NCBI RefSeq assembly: GCF_007786445.1
Contig: NZ_VNJI01000060.1
Span: forward strand, 1-46,896
Direction of reading: 5' to 3'
DNA length: 46,896 bases
Origin: Paenibacillus cremeus
GTDB lineage: Bacteria > Bacillota > Bacilli > Paenibacillales > NBRC-103111
This document shows, in pieces, positions 6,982-15,368 of this stretch (the first letter of the stretch is position 1; the number at the start of each line of letters is the position of its first letter). Under the pieces are notes generated by a model. It was not told where the DNA came from, searched no databases, and saw nothing but the letters and a program-made list of their open reading frames with translations. Made by a program: the position numbers and the translations under genes.

Positions 6982-9339
6982 TCAATAAATTTCATTGACG
7001 TCGAGCTGTTTCGGCTGATGAAGCGCTCTGAATTGGCCTGGAGACAAATTTTCTTCCTTCTTGAATGCGCGGCTGAAACTGGCCACATTATAATAGCCGA
7101 CCATCGTTCCGATCGTCTGGATGCTGTGTTCGGTGGTGAGCAGCAGCATCTTGGCTCTTTTGATCCGCATCGAAACGAGGTAATCAATAAAGTTCATACC
7201 AACCGCTTGCTTGAACAACCGGCTTAAGTAAGAGGCATCCAGACGCAATTGCTCTGCAATTCCGTTCAATGAAATCTCCTTATCATGGTTAACCTGAATG
7301 TAGTCAAGGACATGATCTATGGTTGACCAGCTGGCAGGATCGGTGTCACCTTGGCGCCGGGACATCCATTTTTCAGAAATGGACTCCATCCAGAACATCA
7401 TTTCCTCCAGCGTCTCAAAACGCTGAAGCTCATCCTGATATTGCTCGAGCTGGGGCAGTCTCTCTTGCCCCGAGGCTTCCTTGTGATAGAGCATGATGAG
7501 AATAAGCTCCCACAACGTATGGTGAATCAAGGAAAGCGGGCAGCCGTCCAGACTCTTGAAGGCTTGATCCAATTTTTTTAAACAGTTGGTCATCAAGGAA
7601 CGGTTATTGTTCTTAATCGCCGTAATCCACTCTTGCTCGACCTCTCTTCGTTCGTTATACAGTAAGATGAGCATTTGATGATGAATTTTCTTCACATGCC
7701 AGACGGGAATAATGGCTTTGGCGCCTTTATAAATTCGGAACTCCAGGGCCTGCAATGCCTGCTGGTACGACTCGGATATTAATCCGATATCCGTATGAAT
7801 GTCGCCAACCCCCACACTGACAGTCAGCTGCAAATAGTTATGGATTTGCTGGCAAACGGCGTTGACATCCTGCAGCGTCAAACTGCGGGCAGAAGCGACA
7901 GGCAGCTTTTGGAGAAGATTGGCAATGATGATTACTTCTCGTTCCATGACATCTGCGTGGATGGCCTGGAAGTGGTTGCACAATTGTTCCTCCGCCATTT
8001 TGGCTATAAAATACCGGAACAGCTTCTGATCCGCTTTGCTGTATTGGCTGACGAACTGCAAATAATCGTCTATTCTGAACACGATGACGAGATATCCATA
8101 GGCGGTGATCGTAATGCCGTATTCCTGAAGCTGAGTTAGCCGCTCTTCCGTATAAACGGATGCTTCGCTTAACAGATCACGGATAAAGATCTGCTTTTTC
8201 TGTAATTCGCTTTGCTTCAGCAGGACTGACAACTGCTCCGTTCGTTGAAGCAATCCGTTGACCTCGCCGATCAAATAGGAGAATTCGTCATCCCGCTCCG
8301 ACGGCTCGTCCCGCTTAGCAAGAATCCCACGGAGTGTAGATAAAGACCTGTAAATTTGTCTGGAGATTAGCATCACCTTAACGGAAGAGCCGGCGGCGGC
8401 CAAGAGCACCATGAGTATCAACAGGGTTTGCTCCAAAGTTAATGATCGGGCAGCGGGAGAGGCGTAGACGTATTTCCAACCGGTCATGGACGAATCAATG
8501 ACTCGAATGCTGAAGTGCGACTCTTCGAGGTCTGCCTGAAACGATGCTGTCCCCTTCCGAATCATGCGTTGAACTTGGTCCAAATCTTTCTTGGCAATCC
8601 GTGTTCCGTACCGCGAATCATACGCATACTGGCCCCCAGGCAGGAGGATCCATAGCAGCTGCTCCTCATGATGAGCGAATGGGCTTTGAAACAATGCCTC
8701 CGGATCAAGGACAACGACTAAGGCTCCTTCAACGGAGGTTCCGACCAAAGGAATTGGGCGAACGAGCTCCAAGAGTGTTCCCCCTGCTCTGATCTCTTCA
8801 TCCCCGGTGCCATCGCCCCGTCTCCTTACGAACCAATGATCCTCTTTATTTTCACCCTGTAAAAGCGTTTGCAATTCGGCGGTATCCAACTTATAGTTTA
8901 GGGGATTATTGGTATACGGAACGAGGGGAACCTGGATCGTTCCCCCCTGCAAGCTGTATATGAAAAGCCCTCGTAAAGCATAGGATGAGGGAAAGCTCTG
9001 GCTTTGCTGTAGGCTGCTTCCAAAATCAACCGCTGCTTCATACAGCTTAGAGGCATTTTTCTCGGCCAGTCCGGCGCCGAAAGAAGACTGGTTGGCCAGC
9101 CGTACGGTCATCGTATCGATATTCCGCAGCAAAGCATCGGTAAAAAGTCGAGTGGCCTCACTACTCTCATAGCTTGTCCGGTCAATCTCGGCTTCCGCTT
9201 GCGAACGGTTGTACCGAATTTGAAAATAAAGCATGCTGAGCGAGGCAACCGTGATAAGCAGTATGATAACGTAGAAGATTAGCTTTAGAAACAAACTGCG
9301 GACTTGAAAGCTCCGTAATGCCCGCTTAAAGGACAGCAT
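6982..9339 (-). CDS. Membrane-bound AraC-family regulator of the sugar operon
   Basis: This 785-residue protein has an N-terminal membrane helix (about 16-38), an extracytoplasmic sensing region of some 260 residues, and a second helix near 298-318. A cytoplasmic linker follows, and the C-terminal AraC DNA-binding domain has two helix-turn-helix units (about 675-775, including LSRLFKQAVGMNF and a final GYYNVASFSRAFKKEENLSPGQFR). This layout is common in Paenibacillus next to CUT1 importers, where such proteins sense sugars outside the cell and activate transport genes. It lies just upstream of the binding-protein gene on the same strand, 203 bases away. GGAGGGG precedes its ATG. Autoregulation cannot be judged. 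Confidence 0.9.
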   Translation of the reverse strand: MLSFKRALRSFQVRSLFLKLIFYVIILLITVASLSMLYFQIRYNRSQAEAEIDRTSYESSEATRLFTDALLRNIDTMTVRLANQSSFGAGLAEKNASKLYEAAVDFGSSLQQSQSFPSSYALRGLFIYSLQGGTIQVPLVPYTNNPLNYKLDTAELQTLLQGENKEDHWFVRRRGDGTGDEEIRAGGTLLELVRPIPLVGTSVEGALVVVLDPEALFQSPFAHHEEQLLWILLPGGQYAYDSRYGTRIAKKDLDQVQRMIRKGTASFQADLEESHFSIRVIDSSMTGWKYVYASPAARSLTLEQTLLILMVLLAAAGSSVKVMLISRQIYRSLSTLRGILAKRDEPSERDDEFSYLIGEVNGLLQRTEQLSVLLKQSELQKKQIFIRDLLSEASVYTEERLTQLQEYGITITAYGYLVIVFRIDDYLQFVSQYSKADQKLFRYFIAKMAEEQLCNHFQAIHADVMEREVIIIANLLQKLPVASARSLTLQDVNAVCQQIHNYLQLTVSVGVGDIHTDIGLISESYQQALQALEFRIYKGAKAIIPVWHVKKIHHQMLILLYNERREVEQEWITAIKNNNRSLMTNCLKKLDQAFKSLDGCPLSLIHHTLWELILIMLYHKEASGQERLPQLEQYQDELQRFETLEEMMFWMESISEKWMSRRQGDTDPASWSTIDHVLDYIQVNHDKEISLNGIAEQLRLDASYLSRLFKQAVGMNFIDYLVSMRIKRAKMLLLTTEHSIQTIGTMVGYYNVASFSRAFKKEENLSPGQFRALHQPKQLDVNEIY

Positions 9340-9466
9340 TCGTTACCCCTCCCATTGCTGCTCATTCCAAATCGCCCAGAGACGCATGTAAATTCAATAT
9401 ACAATAGGGATCACGTCGAATGCAGTCGATTCGTGCAGCCTCTTGCGGGAACGAGATAACTGATTA

Positions 9467-9501
9467 GAAAAAGGAGGTTACCCATAAAGGGCAGCCTCCT
9501 T
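9467..9501 (-). terminator. Intrinsic terminator after the YczE-like gene
   Basis: Minus-strand AAGGAGG / CCTCCTT stem with an inner GGG/CCC pairing and small internal loop is followed by a T-rich tail. It starts four bases after the stop of the upstream membrane-protein gene. Confidence 0.65.
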
Positions 9502-9505
9502 CCAA

Positions 9506-10150
9506 TTATAACGTAATCTCAAACTGCCCCTTTTGCTTCCGATCCAGACTAGAGATATAGGAACGCATCATCTTCATTGAAAATTGAAAGATCGGGCTTT
9601 GAATAAACGTATATACTAACGTCATAATAAACACCGGACCGCCAAGGATGAAGCCGATAATCAAGACGATACTCTCGACAACGATTCTTGCCCGGCTGAC
9701 CGATAACCCGGTTTTTTCCGAAATGGAAAGCATGAAACCATCCCGAGGACCGGCCCCGATTCCCGCAGCCACATAGATGCCTCCGCCAATGCCAGTTATA
9801 ATGATACCCGTCAACAAGATGAGCAGATTCAACCACCAATGAACCGTTTCATGGGGAAGAATGTTGAGATGCAAAAAGAAATCCATGATCGGGCCGATTG
9901 ACAAGGCATTTAAAAACGTACCAATGTTAATATACTTCCTATCAACGACGAAGGCGATCAGCACAAGCACTAAGCCGCATATGACACTCCACGTCCCAAT
10001 CGTGAACCCGAACCGATGGAACAGGGCAACGTTTAATACCTCCCATGGATGCAGCCCCAAAGATTGAACCTTCACCGCAATCGCATTCCCTAATCCAAAG
10101 AAAGTTAAACCAAGAAAAAAAATAAAATACCTTAATAGCCGGTATGCCAT
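9506..10150 (-). CDS. YczE/YyaS-like integral membrane protein (COG2364)
   Basis: This 214-residue protein has five hydrophobic helices. It carries family features: an early FGLGNAIAVK segment, GLHPWEVLNVAL around residues 32-43, and a Gly-rich GIGGGIYVAAGIGAGPRDGFML in the middle. These match the YczE-type family. B. subtilis YczE has been linked to surfactin production by an unknown mechanism, and most members are uncharacterised. It is a single gene with GAGGTG before the ATG and its own terminator. A transport or membrane-organising role is plausible but not shown. Confidence 0.85.
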   Translation of the reverse strand: MAYRLLRYFIFFLGLTFFGLGNAIAVKVQSLGLHPWEVLNVALFHRFGFTIGTWSVICGLVLVLIAFVVDRKYINIGTFLNALSIGPIMDFFLHLNILPHETVHWWLNLLILLTGIIITGIGGGIYVAAGIGAGPRDGFMLSISEKTGLSVSRARIVVESIVLIIGFILGGPVFIMTLVYTFIQSPIFQFSMKMMRSYISSLDRKQKGQFEITL

Positions 10151-10200
10151 CTCTTCACCTCTAGATCATATATCAACTCTACTTTAGACGAAGAAGAATA

Positions 10201-10437
10201 AAAGTACAAGATTTATGAAATTAAAAGGTTGTGACCCGGTATTTCAAAAGCAATTTGTACTACTGTGCTAAATAGCTTTAACTCATCCCCCTCAATTTCG
10301 GGAATGCGTTAACTGGGCAGCAAACGGCGCTCGGCACAACCCGGGTCACGATCAATAAACTTTTTCAAAAAATGGAAGTTCCTCGGTGTCATCGGATTTT
10401 CGCGGCGCGGAATCGTTCATATACTGGGTATAGGTAG
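10201..10437 (+). pseudogene. Possible relic of a Crp/Fnr-type regulator (in the 408-base gap before kynB)
   Basis: No intact gene fills 10151-10558. Two plus-strand fragments in different frames resemble, in order, parts of a Crp/Fnr protein. The first is FMKLKGCDPVFQKQF (10212-10256), like the dimerisation helix. The second is NALTGQQTALGTTRVTINKL (about 10306-10365), like the DNA-binding helix where family members read LT..ela..lGTTRvTv. Stops break both frames. The match is short and read by eye, so this is tentative. The rest of the gap shows no T-box-like or riboswitch-like structure that I recognise. Confidence 0.35.
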
Positions 10438-10558
10438 GTTGAAAGCGATAAGTAATGACATCGTGCAAGACTGATCATACAGGTTCGACAACTCATAATA
10501 TGAGACATTCGAAATTGCCCGTGATGTAGTCGCATAAGCTCGTGGAAGGAGTTGCTTT

Positions 10559-11197
10559 TTGACCATGATTGATATTTCCCGCCGTTTGGAAAATGGGGTT
10601 CCGACTTGGCCCGGCGACACGGCTTTCTCGTATGAAGTCAGCTGGTCCAAAGAACAAAGCGGTTCAGTAAACGTAGGGAAGTTGACGATGAGCATTCATA
10701 CAGGCACTCATATTGATTCGCCATTTCATTTTGACAATAACGGCCGCAAAGTGATGGACCTCGATTTGCAGCTGTATATCGGACCGGCACGCGTGATTGA
10801 TGTATCCGGAAAATCGAGTGTCGGTGCAGAAGATTTAGCGGAGTATGATTTAGAGGGTGTCACCCGCCTGCTGCTGCGCACAAGCTCTTGGTCCAAACCC
10901 GATGAATTTCCTTCGGAGATTACTTATTTGAGGGCGGATCTAGCGCCATTTTTAGAGGAAAAGGGTATACGATTGATTGGTGTGGATGTCCCCTCTGTTG
11001 ATCCATTGGACAGTAAGGAGCTTGTGGCTCACCATGGCCTGCATGCTTGTGACATTCACATCTTGGAAGGGCTCTCCTTAGATCACGCCCAGCCGGGTGA
11101 TTATGAACTGATCGCTCTTCCTCTCCCTTTGGCAGAGGCGGACGGTAGTCCAGTTAGAGCAGTACTTCGACCATATACACCATGGAAAAGGAGCTAA
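10559..11197 (+). CDS. kynB: Kynurenine formamidase (arylformamidase), cyclase family
   Basis: This 212-residue metal-dependent enzyme should hydrolyse N-formylkynurenine to kynurenine and formate. The cyclase-family signature HTGTHIDSPFHF is at residues 47-58, supplying ligands H47, H51, D53 and H57. The C-terminal IALPLPLAEADGSPVRAVL segment is typical of KynB. AAGGAG (10546-10551) is 7 bases before a TTG at 10559 and 13 before an ATG at 10565; I prefer the TTG. It ends four bases before kynA, so the two are surely one operon. The pair performs the first two steps of oxidative tryptophan degradation. Confidence 0.92.
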   Translation: MTMIDISRRLENGVPTWPGDTAFSYEVSWSKEQSGSVNVGKLTMSIHTGTHIDSPFHFDNNGRKVMDLDLQLYIGPARVIDVSGKSSVGAEDLAEYDLEGVTRLLLRTSSWSKPDEFPSEITYLRADLAPFLEEKGIRLIGVDVPSVDPLDSKELVAHHGLHACDIHILEGLSLDHAQPGDYELIALPLPLAEADGSPVRAVLRPYTPWKRS

Positions 11198-11201
11198 GAT
11201 T

Positions 11202-12032
11202 ATGGCCGACTTGCCGAATAATGAAAAGATCGTTTCAGATTTTTCCAAAACAATGTCTTACGGCGACTACCTTCACCTGGATCAAATATTGTCCAGCCAG
11301 ATTAGATTGTCTGACCACCACGATGAAATGTTATTCATCATTATCCACCAAGCCAGTGAGCTTTGGATGAAGTTGATCCTGCACGAGCTCAGTGCCGCGC
11401 GGAGCTGTATACAGCAAAACAATCTGGAGCCGGCCTTCAAAATGCTGGCACGAGTCTCCAGAATTCAACAGCAGTTGATCCAGTCTTGGGACGTATTATC
11501 CACGCTAACTCCTGCGGAGTACATGCAATTTCGCCATAAACTGGGCAGCTCTTCAGGCTTCCAATCGTATCAGAACCGTTTGATCGAATTTACGCTAGGA
11601 TTGAAAAAGCCGAGTGCTCTTGCCGTTTATGCGCACCAGCCTGAGCTTCATCAACAATTAACTGTTGCACTGAACGAGCCGAGCATCTACGATGCTGCTA
11701 TCAACGCGCTTTCCATGCGTGGCCTGAAGATCGACCCTGCTTATTTGCAACGCGACTGGTCGCAAGAGTATAAGGAAAACGACAGCGTTAGAGAAGCTTG
11801 GCTAATCGTGTATCGGGACGTTGAGCAATATTGGGATCTATATGAGCTCGCAGAAAAGCTCGTCGATATCGACAGTCGTCAGCAACAATGGCGTTTCAAT
11901 CATATGGGTACAGTAGAGCGCGTTATTGGATTCAAACGTGGTACCGGAGGATCCTCCGGTGTCGATTACTTGAAACGTATAGTCAGCCAACGCTATTTCC
12001 CTGAATTATGGAGCCTTAGAACTGTACTGTAA
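11202..12032 (+). CDS. kynA: Tryptophan 2,3-dioxygenase
   Basis: This 276-residue heme enzyme oxidises L-tryptophan to N-formylkynurenine. Family motifs are clear: MSYGDYLHLDQIL near residues 18-30; FIIIHQASELWMKLILHEL at 45-63 with substrate-contacting H49; FRHKLGSSSGFQS; and a C-terminal WRFNHMGTVERVIGFKRGTGG. The last of these holds the probable proximal heme His and the substrate-binding loop. Length matches bacterial KynA. It is coupled to kynB upstream. Kynureninase (kynU), often the third gene in Bacilli, is not in the window, so the local product would be kynurenine unless kynU lies elsewhere. Confidence 0.95.
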   Translation: MADLPNNEKIVSDFSKTMSYGDYLHLDQILSSQIRLSDHHDEMLFIIIHQASELWMKLILHELSAARSCIQQNNLEPAFKMLARVSRIQQQLIQSWDVLSTLTPAEYMQFRHKLGSSSGFQSYQNRLIEFTLGLKKPSALAVYAHQPELHQQLTVALNEPSIYDAAINALSMRGLKIDPAYLQRDWSQEYKENDSVREAWLIVYRDVEQYWDLYELAEKLVDIDSRQQQWRFNHMGTVERVIGFKRGTGGSSGVDYLKRIVSQRYFPELWSLRTVL

Positions 12033-12133
12033 TAGTTATGAACTCCCACGTTAATTAGATGTAAACTATCAAAATGATCATGCCGGTTGTAAAATAAGGG
12101 GAAGAAGCACTGTACAAGGAGGAGCCGATACGT

Positions 12134-13504
12134 TTGAGCACACATGCCGCATTAATCCACAAGCAAACCACCTACTTCCGGTCGCGGGAGACGCTGCCTC
12201 TTGCCTTTCGCAAACAGGCTCTGAAACGGCTCGCCGACGCAATCCGCGCCTACGAGAGCGATATTATCCAGGCGTTGAAGCAAGATTTAAATAAATCAGA
12301 GTTTGAAGCGTACTCCTCCGAAGTAGGTATCGTGCTGAAGGAAATCCGCTTCATGCTCCAGCATTTGTCCAAATGGGCGCGACCCCGCAAGGTGAGAACA
12401 CCGATGACACACATCGGTTCCAGCGGCAAGCTGTTGTATGAGCCATATGGGGTTGCGCTCATCATCGCCCCCTGGAATTTCCCTTTCCAGCTGGCCGTAC
12501 TGCCGCTCATCGGCGCCATCGCAGCGGGCAACTGTGCGATCGTCAAGCCGTCGGAGCTTACTCCGAACACGGCCGAGGTGCTCGCCTGGCTGATTGGAGA
12601 GACGTTCCTCGAAGAATACATCACCGTGGTGCTGGGTGGAGTGGAGACGAGCCAATCGCTGTTGGCGGAGAAAGTAGACAAGATCTTCTACACCGGCGGT
12701 ACGGAGGTCGGCAAAGTCGTTATGAAAGCTGCGGCGATGCACCTGACGCCGGTTACGCTCGAGCTGGGGGGCAAAAGCCCTTGCATCGTGCACAAGGATG
12801 CGCGCCTGAAGCTTGCGGCCAAGCGCATCGCTTGGGGCAAGTTCATGAATGCGGGCCAAACATGCGTAGCGCCGGACTATGTCTACGTGCATGAGGACGT
12901 GAAAGAGGAGTTTCTGACTGAGCTAATGCAAGCGACCGCGCTGCTATACGGGGCCGATCCATTAGCGGACGACACCTATACACGGGTCATAAGCGCTAAG
13001 CATTTTGACCGGTTGCAGCGGCTCATGCCGGGTGGAGAAGTCGTCTTCGGCGGGAAGAGCGACCGCGACAGCTTGCGAATGGAGCCTACGGTGCTCGTCC
13101 ATGCCGATATGGGCCATTCCTTAATGCAGGAAGAGATTTTCGGCCCGCTGCTGCCCGTACTGACTTACACGGACATCGAGCAGGTGCTGCAATTCGTAAA
13201 CAGCCGTCCGAAGCCGCTAGCCCTCTACCTCTTCTCCGAATCGGAGCGGTTGCAGCGGCATGTGCTGGAGCACGCATCGTTCGGCGGGGGTTGTGTGAAC
13301 GACACCGTCTATCACTACACATCTCCTTATTTGCCGTTTGGTGGAGTAGGCAGCAGCGGTATGGGCGCCTACCACGGCGAGAGCAGCTTCCAATGCTTCT
13401 CCCACCGGAAGAGCGTGCTAAAGCAGACGACCCTACTCGATATTCCGTTCCGTTATCCGCATTTGAAGAATGGGTTGAAGCGGATCAAGATGTTTTTGAA
13501 ATAA
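12134..13504 (+). CDS. Aldehyde dehydrogenase, class 3-like
   Basis: This 456-residue NAD(P)-dependent enzyme oxidises aldehydes to acids. Key residues are in place: N115 in APWNFPF, E210 in LELGGKSP and catalytic C244 in NAGQTCVAPDY. A C-terminal hydrophobic stretch is short, as in the shorter YwdH/class 3 group. The start is a TTG eight bases after AAGGAGG. It lies 101 bases after kynA, but its higher GC suggests a separate unit, perhaps with the downstream yhhN-like gene. It could serve fatty-aldehyde removal. Pairing with a lysoplasmalogenase-like protein, which would release fatty aldehydes, makes that attractive but is inference. Confidence 0.92.
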   Translation: MSTHAALIHKQTTYFRSRETLPLAFRKQALKRLADAIRAYESDIIQALKQDLNKSEFEAYSSEVGIVLKEIRFMLQHLSKWARPRKVRTPMTHIGSSGKLLYEPYGVALIIAPWNFPFQLAVLPLIGAIAAGNCAIVKPSELTPNTAEVLAWLIGETFLEEYITVVLGGVETSQSLLAEKVDKIFYTGGTEVGKVVMKAAAMHLTPVTLELGGKSPCIVHKDARLKLAAKRIAWGKFMNAGQTCVAPDYVYVHEDVKEEFLTELMQATALLYGADPLADDTYTRVISAKHFDRLQRLMPGGEVVFGGKSDRDSLRMEPTVLVHADMGHSLMQEEIFGPLLPVLTYTDIEQVLQFVNSRPKPLALYLFSESERLQRHVLEHASFGGGCVNDTVYHYTSPYLPFGGVGSSGMGAYHGESSFQCFSHRKSVLKQTTLLDIPFRYPHLKNGLKRIKMFLK

Positions 13505-13596
13505 CTCGGCGGTGGCTCCAGTTGGACCGCGTCGAATAAATAGCGTTATGGCATCATCTTATTTGCTTCAAATTCGAAAAAGGAGGCGCCGCCGCC

Positions 13597-14250
13597 ATGA
13601 AACGATACGGATTGCCCGCGCTCATCACGCTGCTCGGCCTGCTATACATCTTCGCCATCCCTACGGATCCCGAGTGGCTCAAGCTGCTGTTCAAGCTGCT
13701 CCCGATGTGGCTCATCATAGCTTACGCCTACATGCAAATCCCGTCCGGCAGTCGGACGCGCACGCACACGATGGTGCTCGTCGGCCTGTTCTTCTGCATG
13801 CTTGGCGACGGGCTGTTGAGGTGGTTCGTGATCGGCTTGTCCGCTTTCCTGATCGGGCACCTGTTCTACACGGTCGGCTTCTGGAGCCGGCGGCAACTCA
13901 CAACAGGACGACTCCTAACGCTGCTCCCGATTGTCATCTATGGCTCCTACATGGGCAGCCAGCTCGTGCAATCGCTTGTACAGCACGGCGAACAGGGGCT
14001 GATTGCCCCGGTGCTCGGGTACATCGTTGTCATCTCTCTGATGGTCTGGTCGGCGATCTTGACCGGCCGTCCGCTCGCGATCGTGGGCAGCCTGCTGTTC
14101 CTAACGTCGGACTCGATTTTGTCCTGGAACATGTTCGTATCCAATGTCGCTTACTCCGGACCGCTGATCATGCTGACATATTACGCTGCTCAGTTCTGTA
14201 TCGCAGCCAGTCTACACACCCTAGGCCATGAGATCGCATCAGGCGTATGA
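13597..14250 (+). CDS. YhhN/TMEM86-type lysoplasmalogenase-like membrane protein
   Basis: This 217-residue protein has about seven to eight helices and the YhhN family hallmarks: KLLPMWLI near residue 33, a central FFCMLGDGLL with the conserved Asp, FLIGHLFYTVGF, and SLLFLTSDSILSWNMF near the C-terminus. Family members (TMEM86B in animals) cleave the vinyl ether bond of lysoplasmalogens, releasing a fatty aldehyde; many bacterial homologues are untested. AAAGGAGG lies 10 bases before the ATG. It follows the aldehyde dehydrogenase by 92 bases on the same strand, which fits a two-step aldehyde release and oxidation route. Confidence 0.88.
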   Translation: MKRYGLPALITLLGLLYIFAIPTDPEWLKLLFKLLPMWLIIAYAYMQIPSGSRTRTHTMVLVGLFFCMLGDGLLRWFVIGLSAFLIGHLFYTVGFWSRRQLTTGRLLTLLPIVIYGSYMGSQLVQSLVQHGEQGLIAPVLGYIVVISLMVWSAILTGRPLAIVGSLLFLTSDSILSWNMFVSNVAYSGPLIMLTYYAAQFCIAASLHTLGHEIASGV

Positions 14251-14425
14251 TACTGTCTCTTCTATGTACACAATTGAGACCATTCCCATTCCCCGTAAAT
14301 CATCCAAGCTACTGGACTCTGTGCAGTCTAAACTCAGGGTATTGAGATTTAGTAAAAGAAAATGATTTAATATTGAACATTGACTAGTACATATCCAGAT
14401 AAATTCTCGGTCACTGACTAGTTCA

Positions 14426-14489
14426 AAAAGTTAGCCATTGCAAGACAATTCCGTCAGCCCACAGCCTGCCGGGATTGTCTTGCGGCTAA
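14426..14489 (-). terminator. Large intrinsic terminator of the amidase gene
   Basis: A long minus-strand hairpin (outer TTAGCC/GGCTAA, inner GCAAGACAAT arm) spans 14431-14489 and ends with five T residues. It begins about five bases after the amidase stop codon. The stem is unusually long for an intrinsic terminator. Confidence 0.75.
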
Positions 14490-14493
14490 GAAA

Positions 14494-15198
14494 TCAGTGT
14501 TTAATCTCCCTCACTAAATTTTTTTCAAGCATAATATCGTACACTTGCTCAAAATAATTGAGGGCCCACTCACTCTCACCATCACCTTGTGGAAGCAGCG
14601 TAAACATGTACTCGACTTCGTTCCTGATCTCATCCGCTTTGAGCTTGCGGATATCAACCGGCGGCGTAGTGAAGGCGTTGTACAGATACGTCACATCATT
14701 GATTACGTTGTCCCAGGTTTTGCTCCATTCCGCAAGGTAATCGTCAGGATCCTCGTGATTTGTTCCTCCCAATTCATTACTTACTCTTTTATGAGACCAT
14801 AAGGTAGCGGAGGAAACGCCAAGCTCACGTTTAAACAGTAGATAGGCGAGAAGCCATACGTAGCGATTGTATGATTCAGTAAATCTGGCGGACGCTTCTG
14901 GTGATCCGTCATTTCTGACTTGGCATAGCTCGATGTGCAGGAATCGGGGGTTCGCTTTGGGACCAGCCCCGTAAGCCTTGTAATCCGTGCTGGCTGTTTG
15001 TAGGATCATGTTCCAGTCTACGAAGAAATGGACGAAGGCATCTTCATAATTCTGCGCCATCCAAGCTCGCTCGTTCGGAGCGCCTACGGGCTGATAATTG
15101 GATGTGGCGTGCGCGACCACACCCTCGTAGGCGCCGACTCCGTTTCGAAACGGGATCTGCGGCAGACCCGGGACTAAATCGACCGTTATGTCATACAT
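14494..15198 (-). CDS. N-acetylmuramoyl-L-alanine amidase, phage/XlyA-type
   Basis: I start it at the ATG at 15198 because AAAGGAG lies 11 bases upstream; an ATG at 15219 would overlap that site. The 234-residue product has an amidase_2-like domain over residues 1-150. Probable zinc/catalytic residues sit in EGVVAHAT (H30) and FLHIELCQV (H88, E90), with DAFVHFFVDW between, as in XlyA and CwlA. No signal peptide is present, as in phage endolysins that rely on a holin, and no holin or other phage gene is nearby. The C-terminal ~80 residues show no SH3 or LysM repeat that I recognise. It should cleave the peptide from muramic acid in peptidoglycan. Confidence 0.82.
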   Translation of the reverse strand: MYDITVDLVPGLPQIPFRNGVGAYEGVVAHATSNYQPVGAPNERAWMAQNYEDAFVHFFVDWNMILQTASTDYKAYGAGPKANPRFLHIELCQVRNDGSPEASARFTESYNRYVWLLAYLLFKRELGVSSATLWSHKRVSNELGGTNHEDPDDYLAEWSKTWDNVINDVTYLYNAFTTPPVDIRKLKADEIRNEVEYMFTLLPQGDGESEWALNYFEQVYDIMLEKNLVREIKH

Positions 15199-15312
15199 GA
15201 GAGTTATCACTCCTTTCATTTTGGATGAAATAGTATATTCATAGATTTAGCAGAATGCTTGGACAACATAGTGCGGAACCTTTTGTGGAATGTTGAAAAT
15301 CTTGAATAACAC

Positions 15313-15341
15313 AAAAAACATCGCCAGCGCTATGGCGATGT
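15313..15341 (-). terminator. Intrinsic terminator of the acetyltransferase gene
   Basis: ACATCGCC / GGCGATGT stem (15318-15341) with an 8-nt loop is followed on the minus strand by six T residues. It lies 28 bases past the acetyltransferase stop. Confidence 0.85.
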
Positions 15342-15368
15342 TAGTAACAAGTTAATCTTATCACTCTA

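Noticed and set aside
10151..10558. T-box or other riboswitch upstream of kynB
   Set aside because: No recognisable T-box sequence, specifier hairpin or terminator/antiterminator pair is visible.
13512..14231. 239-codon plus-strand frame over the YhhN-like gene
   Set aside because: Arg/His/Ala-rich translation typical of an off-frame reading; the YhhN frame has the ribosome-binding site and family motifs.
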